Assembly (NCBI GenBank): GCA_022376515.1
Contig: WTXI01000009.1
Location: 62,001-126,000, forward strand
Length of the DNA: 64,000 bases
Source: Lactifluus volemus
Taxonomy: Eukaryota > Basidiomycota > Agaricomycetes > Russulales > Russulaceae
Reading direction: 5' to 3'
The number at the start of each line of letters is the position of its first letter. The first letter of the stretch is position 1. A model generated the notes under the pieces. The model was not told the origin of the DNA and ran no database searches. It saw nothing but the letters and a program-made list of their open reading frames with translations. Below, in pieces: positions 1 through 10,917 of this stretch. The translations under genes and the position numbers were made by a program.

Positions 1-883
1 TCCCTTCATCGAATATACCCGAAATCGGGTTCTGGCTTCATACTCGGTCGCGGACACCCAAAGGGGATCTTTTTTTTTTTTTTTACTGTTTATTTTTTGT
101 TTTCTTTTGCCCTTTAACTGTTATTCGCGATTTAGTGAAGACTTGGGGAGTAAAAAACAGTGTGGATCGTTCCATGTTGCCGACAAGCTACGTGCACGGT
201 TTTACGTGAGTGGACCATTAAAGAGTTGTATATTACCATTTACGGGTGACCGGAGCTTTTGGTGTCCCGCCGCAATGCCACCAGAGGAGTTTTGCTGTAC
301 TCGCAGGTGAAAATCTCGTGCTACGCCACAAATGGCAATGAGCGGGGGAAGAGTGCCCGGGAAAAATAAGCGACCGGGAAAGAAAATATATAAAAAAAAA
401 GAGAATATGGATGCTGTCCAGTTCCAGGACAGGGGAATTTTCTCGGAACGGGGTTGGGGTGATTTTGGGACCGAAAAGGAAAAGTGGTTTAATTATGGGC
501 GGGGAGGGGGTTAGTGACGGTAAGGTGGGTTCGAATAATTGGAAAGTCGAGCGGCTAACGGAAATGTTTAAGCTGCCATTAGATCTACGATGGGCCTGTG
601 TGAGACCGAACAAAGACGGGTTGAATTGGCGTTTGTATTCGGTAACTGGATTCCGACCGAGGGGATGCGCCGTTCTGCACGAGAAGAAAGTATTGAGTTC
701 CCATCTCACACATCCAACTTGGTGAGTGAGGACTCGCCCAAGATATAATCCGCCTCATTTTTAGTTAGTCGTCCTTTCACTAGTCGTTCCCGCTAGTCTC
801 TTTGTGCTTTTATATCTGGGCTAGCCCGTACTCTCCCTGACCTGTCATTCTCTTTTTAGCCCATTCCCTTAGTCTATTCCTCG
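1..883. other. 5' flank of the TEA gene, no gene recognised
   Basis: The stretch is low in coding character: T and A runs near 70-85 and 385-400, and short open frames on both strands that resemble nothing I know. The last 150 bases before the ATG at 884 are pyrimidine-rich, as is common in fungal promoters and leaders, so the promoter of the TEA gene is probably here. No RNA gene or repeat was seen. Confidence 0.4.
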
Positions 884-2421
884 ATGGCCAATCCCTCTTC
901 CCTCTCTGACTTTGTTCGCATGTCAGCTGTCGACGATCTCTCCTATCCGCTAGCCTGTGACGATAGGACCCGTGATGCTGTTAACACCATCGTTAGTGGT
1001 CGGAAGAGTTGGAAGACCCTCAAGGGGAAGGGCGAGGCCGTTTGGCCACCATACCTCGAGGCTGCCCTCATCGAAGGTCCGCTACGATCCCCTCCTCTCT
1101 CCTCAACTTACTCACCCTTCCTCCCCTCCCAGCCCTCGACAAGTACCGTCCGGAGACCTCACGCTCAACCCGCTCTTTGAGCAGGTTTCCAAATCGTAAT
1201 CGCTTCATCTCGGACTACATCTATCACGTCACTGGAAAGCGAAGGACTGCAAAGCAAGTCGGCAGTCGGCTTCAGCAACTCCGGGATACTTGTGGCGGGA
1301 AGAGGAGTCAGTATCTCCTACCCTTACTCTCCGTACTCACCCGACTGATGGCCCTCTTACAGTACTTAAACTCCTCTCGAACCGTCATTACTCACCTCCT
1401 CCCGAAGGGTATGACGTTTCGTCTTCCCTTGAAGATACGCACGTTTCAGATGGCGCCTCCTCTAGCCCGTCCACATCGGAACGTATCATCAGTGAGCGAG
1501 ATCATGCCCCGGCCCGCACCGCCCGCGCACTCGTCCATATCGACGTGCTCGCGGCAAATGCTCCTTGGTCACCGTCTGATGATGCTGGCATTGTTATGGG
1601 AAACCCTCTCATGACCCCTCCACGTTCCCCAGAAGCCCATACATTTTCGCAGACCTCCCAAGTGAACATCTTTCACTCCCCGAAGCCCCGCCCATTGCGT
1701 GCGATCGATCCCGTTGTCACCTTTACCTCGCCCTCGCTCGTGGACACAAAATCGTCATGTTCTGTATACTTTGATGGTAATTGTGTCCACACCGACGTCG
1801 CAGATGTGAGCTGCACATCCGCCAAGGACGAGTCGGGCATGTTCCTCTACCGAACAGCCCTGATTCCCCAATATTGGGATCGCTTGTGCCAATCCCATGG
1901 TATGTTCCTGTATCTAAGACAAGCGCATTCATGAGCTCTTTCTGATGCTGGTTCTAGAACCAGGGCGATTTTCCATTGTTCAGGAGATCATCCAGACTGT
2001 CCAAGGACGCTCTCCCGACGGCGACATCCCAGTGCAGACCACACTTCTCACAGTCGTGTATCAACTTAATGAGCAAGGGACATCTTCTCCCTCGTCCTCT
2101 TCTTCCACTGCCTCCCCGGTTAGCATACATGACCGTTACTCGTTGGCCTCATGTAATGTACGTTCCTGTGGACTTTGGCACTCGGTATTGAACGGACTAA
2201 CGTTCCTCAAACAGACGGGTTACATGCAAGACCTTCCGATTTCACCTGTTAGTGCGACGTTCAGTGACAACGGTGACCATGTGGGGTCCTATCTCCCGCC
2301 AGATTGCATAGCACACCTCCAGGAGCCCGCCTACGCCCACATGCCTTCTTTGCCTGTGGAAGATACTTTCAATCCTCGTTGGAGTGGGTACGCTCCACAA
2401 GCAACCGAGCCACTATTGTAA
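884..2421 (+). CDS. TEA/ATTS-domain transcription factor (AbaA/Tec1/TEAD family)
   Basis: Predicted DNA-binding regulator acting in the nucleus; fungal relatives control conidiation or filamentous growth. Five exons are inferred: 884-1076, 1133-1306, 1363-1899, 1958-2157 and 2215-2421, giving 436 residues with a closed frame. The TEA domain lies near residues 40-125: it opens around VWPPYLEAALIE, continues across intron 1 with ALDKYRP, and contains RFISDYIYHVTGKRRTAKQVGSRLQQL, split here only by description (helix 3 is the GKRRTAKQVGSRLQ part). The rest is Ser/Pro-rich and likely the activation region. Intron 4 (2158-2214) is 57 nt without a stop, so retention would add 19 residues; GTACGT and an ACTAAC branch-like site favour splicing. 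The start is the first in-frame ATG before the domain. The family call is strong; the exact biological role is not shown. Confidence 0.88.
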
Positions 2422-5400
2422 AACCAGCATCTATGTCTCACTCGCACGTCGACCTTTTTCAAATCGCATTTATTTGTATATCATTAAGGTGAGCTATAGA
2501 GGGTACTCGTCTCGATTTGCTGCGTTAGCTAAATGGTCCATATCAGTGGTCTTATCAGCGTACCACTCCCCGACATTGTAGCACTATACAGCCCTCAACT
2601 GCTTTGCTTGCATCGTCTCGATTTTTGTGGGCTCCGCTGATACCTCGAGTTGTTTCAAAAAGCGGCGCAGTTTCATATCGTTTCATTTACTTTGTCTAAC
2701 TCTTGCCTTTCTTTTTTCAACTCGATTGCGTTGGCATTTTTGCTTTTTTTACCATCTCCGCATTATAGTTCAATTACTTTCCTCCATGCAATTGTCTCTG
2801 CCCTATGTTCTGTCCATTCTTGTATTCCTTGTGCTCTGCATGATTTGCGCTTTTTGCTATCGTTACCTTCCACTTGTCATGCCTGATGCCCAGGGAGGAA
2901 AGAAGTAATGTACCAGTTGTCTGCGATGATAGACTGAGATGTCCTTTGACTGTATGATGCGCTCTTTTTGCAGTGATTCTTCTCTTCTCTTGAAAGGTGC
3001 ATCCGCGGAGGGCGATTCCCTGCCCCGCGGTTCACTTGAGGTGGGAGTGAAATAGATCGGGACCGTACAGTCGGTATCGCTCGCCTTCGTGGGAAACGAT
3101 CGCCGAGAGCTTGCATCTGTCGACGGCAGAGAAACACGCGGGACGTCGGCTCTTCTCGTGAGAAGAGAGAACAGGGAATGGAAATAATTATATCGCAGCT
3201 GAAAATGTCAAACGTCGGACCGTCCACGTAGAAGAGGAAGAGAGAGTTCGAGGGTGAGAGCCATGTGCTAGCATTTCAGCTGCTGCGGAAGACAGACTCG
3301 GACACACACACACAACAGAAATGCGATCGGAACGAAGCCTAGAACCGGAAACGAACGAGAAAAAGACGCCCGGCGCCGACTTGAAGCACTCCACTGGCTT
3401 GAAGAGCTCTTTGATAGGTTCACATGCCATTTCCATGGACCAGGTGGTCTTCAAACCAATTCCACCCGGGTGGACCCATTCAAAACATTATCGAATATCG
3501 ACATCCCGTTTAGTAGTAGCCCCCCCCTCCCCCCAGCAGTTCGCCGAGAAGCGTCATTTCCGGAAACGGCCATAATGAAAAGAAGGCTAGAATTCTCTAG
3601 TAGTTTATTATCATAAAATTACACACCTCCAACCCACCCCCACACGTATTGGGATTGCCCGCGCACCGGCTTCCTTCTTCCTCGTCTCCCCAACCCCACC
3701 TCCCCTCCCCCGTCCGGCCTATCGCTCCCGAGTCGTACACATAATTCTCTTCCCACTCTCAGACTCCCCCCCCCCTTTTTTTTTTCTTCTCCCCCCTCCC
3801 TTGAATCGTCATCTGATCCCTGACGCTTGACCGCTCCACACGCGAACCCAAACGGCCTCTTTTCGCGATTGCGAGATCTGCGAAGGAAAAAAAAGATAAA
3901 TAAATCTAAATATACAGTAAGGACAGTTGTTTGCGGAAAATTCTTCCCCGGTTCGCATCGGGCTCTATATCGGAGCCAAAGTGGGAAACGGCTCCCCCGC
4001 CGCGGCCACGTCGCTTCAGTCAGCGCGCAAGTGTAAAGAGGCAAGGAACACAAAGTTTCTCGGTAGACTCGGTTTTTTTGACAACCGGCCCAAAAGATCC
4101 GGATTGCTGCAGGGATATAGTAATTAGAATTTATCGGTAGTACGGTTAGTGGGAAAAACGTCGATCTATTGTGGTTGTTGTTAGCTGTCGTTTCAAGGTA
4201 TCAGGTAAACAACAACAACAAAAAGAAAAAAAAAAAGACCGCGTAACCTTTTTTTTATGTTACTTATACAAACGTGTGTGAGGGGAGGAAATGGGAAAAT
4301 TAGACACCAATCGGCAGGGCCATGCACACACGGAGCTTTCAAAGTTGACTCAATAGAATCCATCGTAATTTGTCACCTCGATCTGAGCGCATGAGGAAGA
4401 GAGATCTGGGAAGCGTGTGGCAAGCGACGAGAGACCCATGCTGCAAGCATCATCAAGTTTGGGCAAAAAGAATTCTTAAGGGTGGAGAGTATGACGGGCG
4501 CAGGTGAAATTATAAAAAATACAGTTTTCACGAGGGATCTCGCAAATAGGAGTTTCTTTTTTTTTTGGGCACACACACAGATGCCGCGATGCTTCTTTCT
4601 GGGCTGCCCAATCGGCGGCGGCGTCATTCCCTCCCCCAATTGCATGTTACAATATGGGATTTATTGCTTTTGTGGTAAGCAGTGGAGCCCAGAAACACGG
4701 ACCGGGAAACGTCGAGAGTGAGGGAAACGAGTGAGCCGTTGCCCGATTGCAATGGCTGACATGTGAATAGACCGAGAGAGGATGAGGGGGGGTGGGGGGG
4801 TGTCATGAGCCAACTATGCCAAGCAATTCAATAGCCCCCATGAGGCGTGCTAAGAGAGACAGCCCATGGGGGTGGGGTGACCAGCTTTATCAGATGAAAT
4901 ACTCGTGTCACTTTTTTTTTTTTAATTCCCCGACTAGAAGATAGGGCTGAGATTTTATGTCCTGGGTCAGCTGGCCTGACCATACACACACACCCCCTTT
5001 TTGTTTTTGCGCACTAGCAGATTTTTCAATTTTTTTTTTTGGGCAAGCACTACGCCATGCGCTTCGCACCACACTACCTGTTGTCCTAAACAAGGCCAAC
5101 GGCGTGGCTGTAGGAAGACTATCCAGGGCTAGAGCGAAGCCAAGGGAATGCGGCGAAGACGAGGCGCAGCAGCTTTTCGTGACCCTTCTGACAAAGATGT
5201 CCGAAGCTAGAAGCACGACTAGATCAAAACCAGCGAGCGCTAGCGTCTCATCCATAGACATCAAAAGGTATACGTGAGATCCATTGAGCCGGAAACGAAA
5301 ATCAAGCTTTGGCTAATGGCGCAGACAGTTATCGGAATCTGGCGGTCCCATCATAACATCTGCCGTTTTGACGCAAATTCAATGGCGCCCTCTGATGGGC

Positions 5401-5626
5401 CAGACAGTCAATGACCTCGCCGCACACGGCACAGATAACGTGTGGGGAATAATGCAATACCCTTTTGATAAAAGATAAAATTATCACGGTCTAGATACAG
5501 GGGCGACCTACGAATGGCGGACAAGATGAACAAGAGGGCAATAACACGTGTGGCATGAGATAAAATAGAAAAAATATGAGACAACATGAAAAAGTGAGGA
5601 AATTTCACTACCTTGGTAAATCATTT
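2422..5626. other. 3.2 kb without a recognised gene
   Basis: This holds the 3' flank of the TEA gene and the 3' flank of the pinin-like gene, which point toward each other. It has many homopolymer and CA-type runs (near 3305, 3765-3790, 4220, 4555, 4910, 4985, 5030). Open frames of about 100 codons exist on both strands at 4908-5277 and 3619-4053 but are not like any family I recognise and lack a convincing exon pattern. Confidence 0.4.
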
Positions 5627-6795
5627 TCAGTACTCCACCGCGTCGTCATCATCCGCGGGCATCGTTGCGGAATCTTCCTTCCTTTCCTGCTCGTCTGGTC
5701 TGGAGCTGTCCGGTTTCGAGACTGATCCGTGACCTTCCTCGGCAGGTGTCTCATCCACGTCCATTTTAGCTTCCGGCGGTGGAGGTTCGGGGTTGGAACT
5801 TCCAGTCTGCTCGTTATTGTCGACAAGATCTGACCTGGTATTATCCTCAGCTTTGGCCGCCTCACGCTCCGCCTGTTTGCGGGCCTCTTCCTCAACCACT
5901 CGCCGCCGAAGCTCTCGAATCTCATTGATAGTGGCGTCACGGTCACCAAGAAATGCACGCCACTCCTTCTCAACAGTTTCAGCCGCCTTAATGACCAGGT
6001 TTCTATCAATATGGGAACGGCAAAGCAGTAAAAACGCATCACCTCTGCTTTCCTTTTGGTGATGAATGCATCCTGAGAAGATGTCAGGACCACTGGAAGG
6101 TAGTACAATGGTGGAGGATGCGATCGTGACGGCTCGAGGACCAATCTGTGTGAAGGTGGAGGGGTCGAATCATCCGGAGGGATCAAATCTGACGTGAGAA
6201 GGAAGTTGGCAAGAATGGGAAGTCTTGTGCGACGAAGTCGATGCTAGGGAAGATCCAAGGCGTCTTAGCTTTGTCAACGTCAAGATCAGCGCGCAACTGA
6301 CTTACAATCGAGTTCTTCAATTGGATCTCCTCCTCCTTCCGGTTTGCGGAGTGCTTGTCTTTCTTCGCCTCTTCGGCTCTCCTGACAGAGTCAGTTTCTT
6401 TTCGGAGTCTATCCTGTAGTCTTTTATCAATCAATTGTCGTTTTTTTGCCTGAGGAATAAAAGGTCAGATAGTGATGAGTAGAGGATTGATTCCGTACCG
6501 CTTCGCTGGCGTTTCGAGCCTCGTCTTCAGTTTTTGCCTTGTTCAGAGTGCCTACGAGAAGTCCAAACATACTCTTGCCACGCTTTCTCTCCCTAGGCCC
6601 GATAGTCAGATCCAATCGCGGTCGTTTTTTAGGTGCGACTGCTTCAGGTGTTGCTACCTGGGGTGCATCTTGCATAGTCGCGTCGGTATCGGTATCCACT
6701 GTTTGGTCTTTGGCAGGGACTTGAATTTGTCTGCATAGGATCACTCAGCTCTGAAGGGGGAAAAACAATATATTAACCGACTCGTCCGTTGACAT
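5627..6795 (-). CDS. pinin/SDK/memA-domain protein (splicing-associated)
   Basis: Pinin-family proteins sit on spliceosomal and exon-junction complexes in the nucleus. Evidence: an acidic/basic N-terminus with KKRPRLDL, then the family signature MFGLLVGTLNKAK at the end of one exon, followed by KKRQLIDKRLQDRLRKE (charged coiled coil). The next exon has LPILANFLLTSDLIPP and PPPLYYLPVVLT, both expected in the pinin/SDK/memA domain. The last exon is an acidic Glu/Asp/Pro tail ending DDDDAVEY. Inferred splice points: an exon ending at 6499, 6449-6306, 6243-6043 and 5986-5627. The start is the least certain part: an ATG at 6795 is well placed, but the first intron (near 6780-6735) needs a weak donor. 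It is head-to-head with the SRP72 gene, with about 156 bp between the ATGs. Confidence 0.82.
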
Positions 6796-6951
6796 GATTA
6801 TTCCTTTGGCCCTTGTTTCTTGTTCTTGTCTTGAAGAGGTCAAAGTGGGAAGGGGGGGGAATGTCGGAGATTCAATTCGACGGGAAACGCGCGTGGACCA
6901 AGCGTGGCCGTGGCCCTGAAAGCGTACACGCCACGCCCGAGCTGCCAGCTA
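6796..6951. promoter_or_regulatory. divergent promoter between pinin-like and SRP72 genes
   Basis: The start codons at 6795 (minus) and 6952 (plus) are separated by only 156 bp. Both genes are basic housekeeping genes, so this interval must hold both core promoters and both leaders. It contains a purine/pyrimidine-biased stretch with a GGGGGGG run near 6853. No TATA box was seen. The regulatory role is inferred from position. Confidence 0.55.
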
Positions 6952-8077
6952 ATGGCCCCCAGATCCGCGATACATGCCGCTAGACCTGTAAAAGCTCAAG
7001 TGACGCAAAATTCACTAAACAGTACTAAAGTAAAATTATTACCCAGGAAGGACATCCCACTCGGAGACCGGGTACAACGTCTCTTCACTTCCCTTGAAGC
7101 GCAGATTGACGGAAACCATTTCACAAACGCGATCAAGACATGCGACAAGGGTATGTGTCTACCTCCCTATCTTCTCGATATTGGTCCTTTTCTTCTTCTA
7201 GTTCTCCGTCTCGTACCCGACGATGAGGATGCTAGGCAGACAAAGCTTTTCCTTCTCTTACAAACGGAGCGTTATGATGACGCCCTCGCGTTACTTGCAC
7301 ATTCCAATGAACCCTCCGCATTTGAGCGTGCATATTCGCTTTACCGGCTTCAACGCTTGGATGAAGCAACTCTACTCATTGATGGGGTCAAACGGAAACA
7401 AGATGATAATAGGGGAGCGCTGCATTTGGAAGCACAACTGGTACACAATCTCTCAGGGTCGATACGCAAATTTGAGCTCCTTTTCAGAATTATAGGCAAG
7501 GCAATTATCAAATCGCTTTCGACTTGTACAGCCAGCTCCTCGACTCGTCCGACCCGGTAATATTACCAATCCGTATTCATTCCTGTCGTTCGGTGCCTCT
7601 GATTGTCACATCCAGAGCAGCGAAGAGTACTCCGATATCCTGACCAATCTCCAAGCATCACAGAGACACCTTGACTTTATCAACACTGACTACCTTCGCG
7701 TGCTTGATGGCCTAAGTTCAGACGTGACGGGGTCTCTGGAACATGTGCTTCCTCCTGTGCCACCGGCCTCGTCGCACAACACAAGTCCAGGGGTCGTGGC
7801 GTCTGCAAACAAAACCAAGGAGGTGGAAAGGGAGTCGGCTCTCGTGCGAAAAGTTCGTGCGAGACGTGTGCCGAAAGGGATAGTGCCCGGTGTGACGCCT
7901 CCCCCTGATCCTGAGCGATGGCTTAAGAAAAGCGAACGGTCCACGTTCCAGCAAACACGGGGAAAGAAGAAAGGCAGCGGGGGTGCTACACAAGGTGTAG
8001 TGGAAAGTGCGGGTAGTTCAGCCACGGGTGGTCGTGGTCGAAGCGGGGGACAGGGAAGAGGGAAAAAGAGGAAGTAG
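6952..8077 (+). CDS. SRP72: signal recognition particle subunit SRP72, short form
   Basis: SRP72 binds SRP68 and 7S RNA in the particle that targets secretory proteins to the ER. Four exons (6952-7150, 7202-7440, 7488-7556, 7616-8077) give 322 residues. The N-terminal part has TPR-like helices (LGDRVQRLFTSLEAQI, then FERAYSLYRLQRLDEA, then NYRQGNYQIAFDLYSQLL). The C-terminal part has the SRP72 RNA-binding motif: KVRARRVPKGIVPG followed by PPPDPERWLKKSERS and a Gly/Lys/Arg-rich tail. The start ATG is in frame with the first TPR. Oddity: usual SRP72 proteins are about 550-670 residues; here the frame passes directly from the first TPR block (near ILTNLQASQ) to the C-terminal module, so the central TPR solenoid seems to be missing. 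Family identity is strong; completeness is open. Confidence 0.85.
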
Positions 8078-8953
8078 GGGTAAGGTTGTGTCGTGTCCTC
8101 GGTGGGACCGCGTCCCATCCTCCAACCTCGAGGCACCATCAGGGGTGATCTAAATAGTACACATTCAGGGCTTCTTTTTTCACAAAAAGTGACATGCGTG
8201 GTCCATATGTCTTTGTAACTCTCGTCATAATTCTGATCTCTCACAAAACCATCGTCACGTGGACAACTCTTTAGTCGAACCGAATTTGAGTGAACAACAA
8301 CATTACATTCTTACTCAGTCACAGTATTTGCATCTCTCACTTTGCAACAAGTAATCCATTCCTCGCACATATATCTTCTGAAATCCTTAACGACATATCG
8401 TCTTCGACCTCATGACAAAAACGTGCCGGAGATGAACGCCCCATACGCGCTATAAACATGAGCCTACACGGTTTTGTCGGCAATTAACGATTGCTGGAAC
8501 GAGCCAGGCTCCAAGTCTCGACCAGGATTCAACTTTCGAGTGAATTACCTGGATTATGAGTTGAAGGGTTGCTATGCGTAGCTTGTCTATTACGTGAAAC
8601 CAAGCTGCGACCCTAGGCAGGCGGACATTTTACTTCTCCAACTGTCCGTCATACCACCCGGAACGCTTCTGATTCGCAGGCAGGGCATTCGTATCAGAGA
8701 AATATTACGTCGTATAGGTTTCACGTGGTAGTACATGCGCGACACACCCTGAATCAATGTTCAACAAGTGAAATGCATGGCAAGGCTTCATGTCGCGTCA
8801 TGCAGCTTCTTCTCACTCACATGCAGCCATTCCAGAATGTCCCGGAGCCCATAGCCTAGCGGGAAGGGCATATAAACCCTATCCAGTGCGTTGAAATCAC
8901 CCACGCTTGCAAGGTCTTCTCCCCTGTTATACGCCTCTCTGGTCAAGAATCAA
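8078..8953. other. intergenic, nothing recognised
   Basis: This lies between the SRP72 stop and the histidine-phosphatase-like gene. No coding pattern, repeat or RNA gene was seen. The final 100 bases form the leader and promoter of the next gene. Confidence 0.4.
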
Positions 8954-10917
8954 AATGTCGCATCCTACTGTCCGGGTGTTGTCGTCATAACGCGCAACGG
9001 TGATCGCTACGACTATTACCAGGACCCCATCACGTACCAGAGCTCCCGTACTGACTCCACTCCTCTGGGCGAGGTGGGCCGGTATTCACTTCCCTGCATC
9101 TAATATTGTTTGACGGTCACGTGAAAGACTCAAGCTTTCCAGCTTGGTTCAAAGCTTCGCAGCGAGTATTTCGATCCTTCCTCGGTCAACTATATCCACA
9201 ACGTTCGCACCGACCTCGTCGACCTCGATCAGGTTCACGCTCGCATCAAGAATGGTGGTGAAGGCCGTGTTGTATTTGACTCTACAATCGCTCTCCTGCA
9301 AGGCTTATTCCCTCCCACCGAGAAGAACACTATTGAACTCGCAAACGAGACGAATGTCACCGCTCCTCTTGGAGGATATCAATACGTCCCTGGTGAGATT
9401 TGACACGCTACGCGTCAAGCTCGTTAGCTTGACTTCGCTGCAGCTGAGACTGTCGAGCCTGCCGAAGACCGTTCACTCGAGAGCTGGATAGACTGCCCGG
9501 TAATCACAGCCAACTTCTCATCCGGCACGAGTTTTGAAACGATTTTTTTTAGGCATTCGAGGCCCATGTGAAGGCGTTCTACGCCTCGTCCGAATTCAAG
9601 GCCGCGGCAGAGGCCGCGAAGCCATTCTTCAGAATTGCAAAAGACTTTATCTTTGGCGACGTCAAAATCGAGCTTGAGAACGCAGTAAGTGCCCACTAGT
9701 CGACCTCGTGGGATGGCTCGCTCATGTGACACGTACAGGTCAACGTGCGTCCTTCGTTCTCTGGCAGTGTGATCACTCCACTGAGGACGTTCATCTCCAG
9801 ATCTATGACTTCATGAATCATCAATTGACCCACAACAAAACCTACGCCCATCGCCTTCCTCCCACGTTGATTGAGCAGGCGCGCTATTGGGCCAACTTCC
9901 ACGAGGAGGGTGTCTTCTCAGACCCTTCCATAAATGGCATTGGAAACAGTGCGCATCTCATTTCCTTTTCAGTGTATAGCAATATCCTCACAATTGTCGT
10001 AGTCGCTGGCCGCACGATACTGCAATCGGTCATCAACTCTCTGGAGCGAATCACTTACGATGGTGACCCCTTGCAGTTCCTCGTCGAGTCGACCACCTAC
10101 CAGCCATTCATCTCTCTTTTCAAGCAGACTGAGATGATTAACAGTGACCCCACCATCGTAGGCATTCGTGCGTGTAGCAATCAATGCGTTTGTATATTCT
10201 GAACAACTGATCCCTGCACTTGCAGCTGATTTTGCCTCGGCCCTTGTCATCGAGCTCCGTCGCGGCTCGCTTCCCGACAATCGCGACTTTTTGCGCTTCA
10301 AGTTCAAAAACGGAACCGACGATGCCTTCCGGACTCTCCACGTCTTTGGACGCAACGCTGACATCGCCCTGACGGAGTTCATATACCGCGTCGAGGTATT
10401 CATTCTCTTGTGTGTTGACGTAATAAGGTTCCTTAGTATGTCAACCATTTGTAGAACGCTGCAATCGGTTCCAACACCGAGTGGATGAAGGCCTGCGGTG
10501 CCTCCAAACTCTCGATCCCGCTCCCATGGGGTGTTCAAGGAGTTCCTCTCTTGAATGGCAGCCGTGCACAGTATCCAGTCGCAAGCGCCGCGTGCGGGGC
10601 GCTCTTTGCTGTTTTTTTCATGCTCGCAGTTCTTGTTGCTTCCAGGTTCTTCAAACGCGCAAACCGTGGCCGCATCGCCCTTCGCACAAACGGCGTAAGT
10701 GCCTCTTCTTTAGTACTAGGACCGATTGGATGGCTAATCATGACAAAGGATGAAGGGTCGCTTGTTCTTCCGACGGCGGAGAAGCGTCCTGTGAGTTACT
10801 GAATTACGTACCGCTCGCCTCCGACTCGATTTGCGTTGTTTGTTCTGTAATTGTCCGATGGACCTTTGTTTCTAACTTAAGGGCCGTATCGAGATGAAGT
10901 GGGAGCGGCCTGGGTAA
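8954..10917 (+). CDS. membrane-anchored histidine-phosphatase (phosphoglycerate-mutase-like) family protein, probable pseudoenzyme
   Basis: Member of the histidine phosphatase superfamily (acid phosphatase branch) common in basidiomycetes. Exons inferred: to 9073, 9128 onward, further exons ending 9684, a 6-nt exon 9739-9744, 9801-9948, 10003-10167, 10226-10395, 10455-10694, 10749-10790 and 10882-10917. The protein has ITRNGDRYDYYQDP at the N-terminus, then LGSKLRSEYFDPSS, then FDSTIALLQGLFPP, then TVEPAEDRSLESW, and a C-terminal membrane helix (ALFAVFFMLAVLVASRFF) followed by a basic tail. The catalytic RHG is RNG, and the usual His-Asp pair near the end is replaced in FGRNADIALTEF, so phosphatase activity is doubtful. 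The best ATG (8954, context CAAAATG) is one base out of frame with VVITRNG: one G seems to be missing in CCGGGTGT. Either a frameshift or an unseen first exon explains this. Confidence 0.78.
9739..9744 (+). other. six-base microexon of the histidine-phosphatase-like gene
   Basis: The bases GTCAAC are flanked by an acceptor (CGTACAG) and a donor (GTGCGT). The upstream exon ends at 9684 with LENA and the downstream exon starts at 9801 with IYDFMN. Including the two codons (Val-Asn) restores LENA-VN-IYDFMN, which matches the family pattern LENAWNIYDF. Skipping it would keep the frame but delete two conserved positions. Confidence 0.65.

Noticed and set aside
3619..4053. 144-codon minus-strand frame
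   Set aside because: It is made of poly-G/poly-C and poly-A tracts and Gly/Arg-rich translation without a known pattern.
4908..5277. Overlapping open frames of about 105-118 codons on both strands
   Set aside because: No family resemblance, homopolymer-rich sequence, no supporting splice pattern; overlapping frames on both strands are expected by chance in GC-balanced DNA.
7690..8244. 184-codon minus-strand frame opposite the SRP72 last exon
   Set aside because: It is the antisense shadow of the SRP72 C-terminal coding sequence.
9969..10538. 189-codon minus-strand frame
   Set aside because: Antisense of the phosphatase-like gene exons, where the plus strand shows conserved family motifs.
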